From Capsicum annuum (lineage: Eukaryota > Streptophyta > Magnoliopsida > Solanales > Solanaceae), in the NCBI RefSeq assembly GCF_002878395.1, contig NC_061115.1:93174515-93238514 (forward strand): a DNA stretch of 64,000 bases. The letters are read 5' to 3'. The notes under the pieces are model-generated. The model saw only the letters and a list, made by a program, of their open reading frames with translations, was not told the DNA's origin and made no database searches. The position numbers and the translations under genes were made by a program. This document shows, piece by piece, positions 56,446 to 64,000 of this stretch (position 1 is the stretch's first letter; every line of letters begins with the position of its first letter).

Positions 56446-57594
56446 TGTCACAACCCAATTTCTCGAATCATGATGGAAACTACTTTACCTCACTAGTAGG
56501 TAAGCCAATCCATAGACCGAAATCATAAGTATTGGGCTAATTGGTGTAAAATGGCATAAATGCTGGAATTATTCAAGTAACTAATTTATAAGTCATAAAT
56601 AAATAAGACAATAGCATAAATTAGGAGGAATATAACATCATCCTATGACCTAGTATAGTCATAAAAGAGCCACTAGTCAAAAGAGTATGAGTACTAGACA
56701 AGCAACATATAATAGTCTCGAAAATAGAAAGGCTAAGAAAAAAAGAACATAGAGAAATGATCTATTTTGACTTAGAGAGCTCACCCTATATTCAAATTAT
56801 TACTAGCATAATTTTGGTACCAATAACAACAACTAGTAATTGAATTTGCACTAAAAAATTACAGAAGTGTAGTATGAGTACCAAAGCCATGGGTACTCAG
56901 TAGACATCATCAGCTGACTAAGCTAAATCATAATATAAAAATAATAAAATGCGAGATAAATAAGCTAAATTAATAGAAAAGAACAAACATGAAATTATGC
57001 TCCAAATACTAAAAATAAACAATTACGACGATAATATTAAAGAAAAGCATAACTTATCTACTTAACTGGATCCCATAAGCCAAAAGGTACAAGTAAAGTA
57101 AATAATCCTATTCCCCATAAGCCCTAAGGGTACAATCAAGGAGAAGTAATAATTGAAATTATACAAATTAACCTTATCTCAAAATCATAATCGTGGATCC
57201 TTCCATACCTTAAACACTAGACTCGAACCGGTTCTACAACCATCATAAATACTCTCTCAATACCAGACTTGAACTAGAACTAATATCATGAACAATGTTG
57301 AAATTGAATCAGCCTCATTATGTGAATTGCTGGACTTAAACCAAAAATATCATCTCTCAAGAATCAATCTAGAATGAATAATATTATGTCAAAAACTTCC
57401 TCAGGCTCATGAAATTAAATAAGATAATGTAACACGTCTATTGAATATACAAGGAGATAATAGTAATCTTGGCTTAAGGTGGGTTGTAGGGACCCACTTC
57501 TAACACTGATAATCCATTTTAAGGTAAATTCTACCCAATCTAGACTAGGATATCAAATTTCACTACAAGATACTAAATAATTCTCATTGTGTCC
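56446..57594 (-). repeat. LTR E, minus strand, truncated by gypsy F
   Basis: TGTCACAACCCAATTTC at 56446 followed by GAATCATGATGG mirrors the 3' end of the family C LTR (31933 onward), as do the AGTATGAGTACC and GGTACTCAGTAGACATCATC segments near 56870-56910. The LINE stops at its left edge and gypsy F starts at 57595. The remaining part and any internal region should lie right of the window. TTGAT (56441-56445) would be the target duplication. Confidence 0.65.
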
Positions 57595-59230
57595 TACGAT
57601 GACATGATTTTTGGTGATTTATATAAATTATTTATTTTTATGTGATTTGACCATTTTATCCCTCTCTATGGTTTCATTGTGGTATTTATGAGGTTTTGAT
57701 ATGATTGACATAGTTCCTAATGCATTTTGGTATAATTTGTGTGAGGTTGTGGTTTTTGGTAGTTATAAAGGCTTTACAGTTGAATTTGTGCAACATTTAT
57801 TGATTTGTGCATTGGATTGCAAAACAGACTATGTCAGCAGATCCGACACATCATCTTTAGGTTGGTAACATAGTTTTTATGGTTTTACGACTTATATATC
57901 TCATTTTGACCCTAAATTTTAAAAGTTGTGAATTTGAGTTTTGAGGGTTAACTTTATGAAAATATTGTTATTTTTTGAAAATCTAATATTGCCATTTAGT
58001 GTAGAGCGTCGAATTTGATAGAGTAGCATAGTTTATTTTCATTCTTGGGATTTTGGATGAATCTTAAGTTGTCTATAGAGACTTGAAATTCTCCAAGTCT
58101 CTATCTGGTATGCTGCTTAAGCGACACTTTGGCTGCTTAAGCGACTTGGATTGACAGCCAAAGCGTCACCTAAGTGACATAAGGCTCACTTAAGCAAATG
58201 TCTCTGAAGTGCAGCCTGATCAATTATGCAACAAGGCGGGTATCAATTAAGCGATGCCTTTTTGCTTAAGTGATCACTTAAGCAAACCGGTGGTTGCCTA
58301 AGTGATAATTGTGTGGATTATATCCCTCATTTTCATGATTTTCACCATTTTTAAGACTTGGAGATGGGAGTTTTAAAAATTGGGAAATTTATTTCATTTT
58401 AAAGCTTGATTAAGCTCTAAATACCTATTTAAATTATTTTTATTTAATTTTTATCATTTTGATCCTTTTAAAACTTGAATTCAAAGATAGAATTTGGGGA
58501 TTTTGCCCATGAGGCCTAAAATTGGCAATTCTTTAACTTAGACTCCAATTCTAATCTATTTTCACATAGGTTTTATTCTATAAGTTCCATTAATCATGAA
58601 AAATATATTTTCGCACAAAAATTCTAGTTTTACCCTTATTTTCTAAAAACCCATTTTGGGGTCCATTTTGACCCCAATAAAAAATAAATAATATGGGTAT
58701 CATTGGCTTTATTTTAACATGTAGATTCTATATTTATGTGTGTTAGCTAATGCGGGTCCATCTATAAGGTGATAGATCAATGTTAAAGGCTTGTTTGTAC
58801 TGGTTTTGGCATTGAGGTAGGTTATGACTGAACTTTCTTCAGACTAGGCTGGGTAGTTAATATTGGTATAAAATCATGTTATGGGTGTGGGAACCAATTA
58901 TAAAAATGGCTATTAATATTATTTTCTGCATCTGTGAGGGCCTATGTTGCTGTTATTTAGTGGTTTTAAGATAGAATCTGCTATGTATGATCGTATGGGG
59001 TCTTGTATGATGTTGTTCACCTTTTGTATGTTTATTTGGTGGTATCCTTTTGATGGAAAGAGTAAATTGGAATTTATGTCGTATTAATGACATATTGTTG
59101 CGTATTTTGTTCTATTAGCATATGACTACATTGGATTTATGGACTATTGACATATTGAGTGGATTTTGGCTTACATTGTTGGTACATTAGTTGTTTTTCA
59201 AAATTCTCATTCTTGTTAGTTGTAAGCATT
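57595..59230 (+). repeat. 5' LTR of gypsy F, 3' part deleted
   Basis: Text such as GACCATTTTATCCCTCTC, CATTGTGGTATTT and GGTAGGTTATGACTGAAC follows the C LTR in order up to the point equivalent to about 33100. The last ~1.1 kb of the LTR, the primer site and the gag N-terminus are missing. At 58105-58320 a CTTAAGCGAC word block sits where C has its CGCTAAAGCG block. Confidence 0.75.
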
Positions 59231-59560
59231 GCATCATCATATTAGCTGAGAGATGAAGCCAAGGATTGGTGAAGGTCACTTGTTAGTTATAGACCCCTTG
59301 GTTTACCAAAGATAACTTGGGATCAGTTTGCTGAGGCCTTTTTGGATAGGTTTTTGCCTTACAGTTTGAGGGATAAAATAAGAGATGAGTTTAATCAGCT
59401 GGAGTAGGGCTCTATGATAGTTGCGGAGTATGAGGAAAGCTTCCATGCCTTGTCTAGATACTCGCATGCCCGTATTGCCACCGAATTTGAGATGATTTAA
59501 ATATTTGTAAAGGGGTTGGATATTTCACTTAAGCTTGCTATGACTCAGATGGTAGTCTAT
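59231..59560 (+). pseudogene. gypsy F gag, part before the solo LTR
   Basis: The frame reads LRDEAKDWW (about 59244), LGLPKITWDQFAEAFLDRF and LPYSLRDKIRDEFNQLE, a TAG for Gln, then SMIVAEYEESFHALSRYSHA. FVKGLDISLKLAMTQMVV follows, cut right after TAT by the LTR. It corresponds to 30950-30750 of family C on the other strand. Gag capsid domain, inactive. Confidence 0.85.
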
Positions 59561-61817
59561 TAAAACACCCCAAACTTTGGCCTATGCCAAATTAATTGAG
59601 GCTTGAACTTTTTGATCATCATATGACTTTCTTCATGACTCATATGGTATGTATACGGGTCTAGGACCCTAGTCTTATGTTGGTCAGTATCATATTGGCC
59701 AAGTTCTATTCAAGGTACGAGAAGACTCCATACGATTTGTGTGTTCATAATGCGAGAAGTATAGTTCCCAACCATATGTTGTCCAAAGTCTAGTCTTTGA
59801 TATTCTACTTAGCGTATGACTTGAAGGGTTCTAGTCATATGGTAATGGTATGAGTTAGGCTAAAGAGTTGTATGTTGGATAAAATATGGTGTCCAACTTT
59901 CTGATCAAGTTACGAGTTGAGGGTACCACTCGTATGATGTGGGTATGAGTTAAGGGGTCCAGCTGTACCCCCCTGCATTCTTTTTACAACTTTTAATTTG
60001 AGGGTATTTTTGATATTTCCCTTCATAATCCCTTAATACCCCACGTCTTGTAATATTTTTGGCCTTTTATTCTTTATTTTTTAAGATCAAAACACTCTGA
60101 AAAACTATCTAAAAACCTCTCAAGGAGATTGGGCTAAGGTTTCTTCAAGGTGGCCACTAGAGGCTTAAGGATTGAAATATCTTCGTGAATCTTCATAACT
60201 CAGGCATATGACTCTTCCTTCATTCTTATTTTACAAAAATCATATATTTTAAACATTGTTCATGAATCATTAATGGTGGTTTTGATAACCATGGTTGAGG
60301 GTTTGAATGCATAATGTTGAGTATTGTTTTCCCATATTTTAAATTGTGATTATACATATTTTGATAATGGTTTTGCACATGTGGGTTCTTGAGAATTATG
60401 ATTTAAACTAAGGGGTCATGGTTAACCCTTGAGTTGATGGTTTTTGACTTGAATAATAGTTTGTCAATGGTATGCCCTCAACCTATCTGTGAAAATGTTA
60501 ATGAGAAGAATCTTGTCACATATGAATTGTGTTTTGAACTAAGGGATTGGCCTATGATTGTTGATAATTGGTAAGGGGTTTTATGAAGGTCTTGATGACC
60601 ATAAATTGATTTGAATTATAACCTTTGTAGTTTAATTTACTAAATGGGTTCAAATCCCTAAATATTGAATTGAATTGATGCTTTTGTCTACATAATGAGT
60701 TCGAGTCACATATATATATTTATATATATATATATGTAAGGGTTTGATAATGGTTATGGCATGTTGTACACTTGCAAGTGGGGTTGGTATGACGATATCA
60801 ACCGGTTGCCATCAATAAAAAATTAGGCTAATAGTTGTGTATATGTGTAATGGATAGTTTAATTGGGCTTTAAAGTAAGATATATAGCCTGGCCGTGAAA
60901 GTGGAGTCTGAAGGACTAACATTAGAAACTGCACTAGCCGGTGTGGATGTCTATATGATTGAGAGGTTTGAGTACCCTAAATAGATATATAAATAGGAGG
61001 TTCGAGTACCCCTATTGTATACATTGGTGCTTAATTCACCATAGTTATCCTGGGAGGTTCGAGTCCCCCATAAAGGCATACACGTATATAGATATTCTCT
61101 GGTTTATATGGCTATTGACACTTAGACCCTTCCAGCTAGGGGAGAGTTAGGCCCAAATAGCCCGTGGATGCCTTGTTCTATGATGGTTATGCTACACAAC
61201 CCAGGTTAATGTTTTCAAAGTTCATGTTAAGCCTTGTTCCCTACCTCAACACGATATATTTGTATGTATGTGATTGCATATGGCTACTTGTCTTTGTTTT
61301 GAATGATGGAATTATTTTATTCCTCTATCCCTGAGTTATATGCTAGAACTCCAATTACTAACAATCTCTAGACATTGTATCCTAATGCGATGCAGGTACC
61401 AGAACTTTTACTTTACCTGCGTAGTGATCAGGTGTTCACGTGGTTCGTGAGTTGACATTAAAGTGGTGTAATTGTATACTTCAAATGGATTCATTTCATA
61501 GTCTTTATATCCTATGTCTTAGATTTGCTTATACTTTGGTTTTAGCTATTGTCGGAGGCGTGTCCAAATATTTTATTGTCTTCGAATTTTTAGAGGCTTT
61601 GTTAGATTACTCTGGACTTGGGTGTGTTATGTTGGTGGATTGGTTTAGATACTTCATGAGTCATCATTGGTCTTATTTATTCATTATCTTGTTATATATT
61701 GGAATTTATCTGACACTATGGTTGTTGTACTGGTTAGGTTTGGTGGAGGGGGTGATCTCCAGTCCATGTGGGACTTGGCATACCCATAACGCCCAGGCCC
61801 TGGTTCAGGTTATGACA
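59561..61817 (+). repeat. Solo LTR (family B-like) with perfect 5-bp target duplication
   Basis: TCTAT at 59556-59560 and again at 61818-61822 flank a 2257-bp LTR. Its start TAAAACACCCC is a mutated TGTAACACCCC and its end is GGTTATGACA. Internal text (GGTTGAGGGTTT, the GAGGTTCGAGTACCC series, CCCAGGCCCTGG) resembles the gypsy B LTR. Removing it and one TCTAT joins the gag frame of F without a shift. It contains an AT dinucleotide run at 60711-60736 and repeated ATGAGTTAAGGG/TCGTATGA words at about 59700-59960. No gene inside, including the hydrophobic frame at 61440. Confidence 0.92.
60711..60736. repeat. AT dinucleotide microsatellite
   Basis: Alternating AT with one TTT interruption lies inside the solo LTR. 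It is a simple repeat with no evident function. Confidence 0.9.
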
Positions 61818-62290
61818 TCTATGGAGCATTGTTTTATATTAGAGTAGATCACGCTAAGATGATTAAGTTTATTCATTGAGCGTCTCAAAGAGGCGCAAGT
61901 AGGGTATGCTGTTAGGGTGAGTTCAAAGGTCATACTCCTCGAGGTAGAGATTCTAGAGGTTTTTGTTGGTATTATGGTAGACCAGTGTAGGAGGCTTTGC
62001 AGGGTTCATGTAGTGGGTCTTCTATTGTTGTAGTTTTGTGTGGTTATTCTATCTCAGTCGTACCTTTTTCTATTGAGTTGGGTTGTAGAGTTTGCTTTGT
62101 GTGTGATGAGGTTTTCTATCTAGCCAAGGACTGTCCCCGCTATTTTTTAGGGATAATCCTATATCAACTATGGAGGTAGGGGTTCTACTAGAGGTGCATA
62201 TGGCAAAGGTAGTGGTGCTTAAGGTGGTGTCCGCGGGGCTACTCAATCAGGTGGTGGTCATAGACAGTGCTATTTTGTACCTGCCAGACT
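61818..62290 (+). pseudogene. gypsy F gag, part after the solo LTR (with zinc knuckle)
   Basis: Gag continues with VDHAKMIKFIH (about 61848), then after a frame change GRDSRGFCWYYGRP. The nucleocapsid knuckle CRVCFVCDEVFYLAKDCPRY (about 62085-62145) has Tyr where the CCHC His should be. A Gly/Arg-rich linker (GGSTRGAYGKGSGA, about 62175-62215) leads to the protease. It matches the C gag end in order. Confidence 0.8.
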
Positions 62291-62730
62291 AGAGGCAGAG
62301 GCTTCCAATGCTATTATCACAGGTATCGTCCCTATTTATTTCATATATGAATTTGTGTTATTTTATCTAGGATCAACTTTCTCCTATGTGTCTACATATT
62401 ATTCTTTGGGTCTTGATTTTTCTACTGAGCCTTATTTCATGCCTACCATGTATCTACCATGACTCTTTAGTGGTGGATCGGGTGCACTTGTGTTGTGACT
62501 TTTGCAAGGTGTAAGACTTGGGTAGATCTGATTATCCTTAATATGGAAGATTTTGGTAGCATCTTGGGTATGAATTGGTTAGCTCCTTATCATGCCTAGA
62601 TTTCTATGCTAAGTCCATGACCATATCTTCACCGGGTGTGCCAAGGATAGCTTGGAAAGGTGTACTGCATTTAGGTCCCAAGAGAGTTATATATTTTCTT
62701 CATGCTCGTAGCTTGGTTTAGAGGGGGTAT
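62291..62730 (+). pseudogene. gypsy F protease
   Basis: RLEAEASNAIITGIVPIYF (about 62290) precedes the active-site region FVLFYLGSTFSYVSTYYSLG (about 62350). Tyr replaces the catalytic Asp and LGS the usual SGS/PGS, as in family C. NMEDFGSILGMNWLAPYHA (about 62540) is the C-terminal conserved part. The loss of the Asp in both C and F suggests they descend from a copy already defective in protease. Confidence 0.8.
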
Positions 62731-63600
62731 TTGTCTTATTTGGCTTATATTTGTAATACTAGTGTCCTTCAGTTCATGGATGTTTTCCCTTCAAATTTTC
62801 CTAGTATGCCTTTGAATCATGATATTGACTTTGATATTGATGTTGAGCTAGGAACCAATCCTATTTTTAATCCTCCTTATAGGATAGCCCCAACAGAGTT
62901 GAAGGAATTAAAGGATAAATTGCATGAGTTGTTGTATAAGCGATTTATTCAACCTAGTGTATCACCTTGGGGTGCGACTTTCTTGTTTGTGAAGAAAAAG
63001 ATATTTTTATGCGTATGTATATTTGATTATCGACAGTTAAATAGGGTGATGATTAAGATTATGTATCCTCTTTCTTGTATTGATGATTTTTTTGATCAAA
63101 TTCAGGTGCTTTGGTGTTTTCGAAGATTGATTTAATGTCCGATATCACCAGTAAAGGCTTAAGTCTTTAGATATTTTAAAGACAACTTTTCAAACTCGGT
63201 ACAATTATTATGAGTTCTTGGTTATTTCCTTAAGATTGAACAATGCTCTAGTTGTATTCACGGAGTTGATGAACTAGGTATTTTGACAATATCTCAACTC
63301 TTTTGTCATTATATTTATAGATGATATCTTGGTTTATTCCAAGAGTGAAGTGACCCTGAAGAGTATTTTTGGATTATGCTTCAGATATTAGGGGATGAGA
63401 AGTTGTATGCCAAGTTTTATATTTGTGAGTTTTGGTTGGAGTCTGTCTCTTCATTAGGGTATGTGGTGACCAAAGATGGTATTATGATCGATTAGGCCAA
63501 GATTGCAGTGGCTCGTGATTGAGTTAGGTCCATTTATTCTACTGAGATTTAGAGTTTTATTAGTTTAGCAAGTTACTATCGGCTCTTTGTTGAGAGGTTT
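62731..63600 (+). pseudogene. gypsy F reverse transcriptase
   Basis: [20 protein letters not shown] (about 62775) and [17 protein letters not shown] open RT, then [20 protein letters not shown] and [18 protein letters not shown] frame change follows at about 63110. The catalytic box reads FIDDILVYSKSE (about 63318), canonical, and KLYAKFYICEFWLESVSSLG lies near 63400. FISLASYYRLFVERFSS (about 63560) closes the connection. Stops and frame changes prevent translation as one protein. Confidence 0.87.
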
Positions 63601-64000
63601 TCATCTATTTCAACGTCGTTGACTAAGTTGACTCAAAAGAAGATTTCCTTTAATTGGACTGATGCTTGTGAGGTGAGCTTTCAAAATCTCAAGGATTTAA
63701 TGAACTTAGATCCTATCTTGACGTTGCCCAAGGGGGTCATGGGTTTTAGCATCTTTTGTGATGCTTTAGGTGTTAGGTTAGGGATTGTGTTGATGCAAGA
63801 GAGCAAGGTGATTGCATGTGCTTCTCTCAATTGAAGCCCAATGAAAGGAACCACCCTACCTATGACTTGGAGTTATGCACGATTGTTTTTCCTTTGAAAT
63901 TGTAGAGGCACTACTTGTATGGTGTCTATTGTGAGTTTTTATTAGGTCATCGTAGCCTTCAGTATCTCTTCACCTAGCGAGATCTTATATAAGGCAATGT
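63601..64000 (+). pseudogene. gypsy F RNase H, cut by the window end
   Basis: TSLTKLTQKKISFNWTDAC (about 63613) leads to LPKGVMGFSIFCDALGVRLG (about 63730), with the first acidic residue in FCDA, and KVIACAS. After a stop at 63832 the text continues in another frame with YDLELCTIVFPLKL (about 63860), RHYLYGVYCEFLL (about 63908) and HRSLQYLF. The tether and integrase lie beyond the edge. Confidence 0.82.

Larger units (their letters stand above)
57595..64000 (+). mobile_element. Ty3/gypsy element F, related to family C, running off the right edge
   Basis: It starts with an LTR whose opening TACGATGACATGATTTTTGG is a mutated form of the C start. Gag follows, split by a solo LTR, then protease, RT and RNase H to the window end. 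Gag and protease motifs match family C (30-31 kb) in order and wording, but on the opposite strand. Integrase and the 3' LTR would lie outside. Confidence 0.82.

Noticed and set aside
61440..61847. A 135-codon hydrophobic frame
   Set aside because: It crosses the end of the solo LTR and its target duplication, so it is a chance frame in T-rich DNA.
1..64000. An endogenous pararetrovirus
   Set aside because: Every RT found is linked to LTRs or to an integrase of gypsy or copia type, and I saw no movement-protein or coat-protein motif.

Overview
The window is plant nuclear DNA made almost wholly of transposable elements. I found no host gene, rRNA, tRNA or CRISPR array. The Ty3/gypsy chromovirus families (Tekay/Del-like pol with a C-terminal chromodomain-like tail), a UBN2-type Ty1/copia element, a TNP2-type CACTA transposon, an L1-type LINE with a DUF4283/zinc-knuckle ORF1 and a possible TS-type SINE tail fit gene-poor, probably pericentromeric, heterochromatin of a eudicot. 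Solanaceae is my best guess; it is an inference from family resemblance, with no search done.

Left part (1-24,410): this reads as the right-hand half of a stack of nested insertions. From the inside out: gypsy family A (1-12,010), a tandem arrangement in which an upstream pol fragment shares an LTR with a complete LTR-internal-LTR copy; a CACTA transposon (12,011-15,925, minus), whose transposase reading frame runs straight into the end of the A LTR; a copia element (15,926-19,455, minus), cut inside its integrase exactly at the CACTA terminus; and gypsy B (19,456-24,410, plus), cut at the start of its reverse transcriptase exactly at the copia LTR end. B in turn abuts a gypsy C LTR that lacks its first ~380 bp. 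The missing halves should lie to the left of the window.

Middle (24,411-48,908): gypsy C (minus) again shows LTR-internal-LTR-internal-LTR order, with a truncated 3' LTR, an RNase H block present twice in diverged form, a lost reverse transcriptase core in the first copy, a shared complete LTR, and a second internal copy joined to a truncated LTR (36,980-37,733). Next come unassigned AT-rich repeat-like DNA, a degenerate plus-strand gypsy G with its PBS, and gypsy D, fused to G without an intervening LTR.

Right part (48,909-64,000): the 3' LTR of D is split by another LTR (49,238-51,804). An old LINE follows (52,231-56,445), broken at the start of ORF2 by a minus-strand LTR (E), itself broken by a plus-strand C-related gypsy F. 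The gag of F is interrupted by a solo LTR (59,561-61,817) flanked by a perfect TCTAT target-site duplication. F runs off the right edge.

All coding regions are broken by stop codons, frameshifts or deletions, and many stops look like C-to-T or G-to-A changes, as expected in methylated repeats. Two structural themes stand out: shared-LTR tandems arising in two unrelated families, and U3 regions that each carry a dense block of a short family-specific word on both strands just upstream of a TATA-like sequence.
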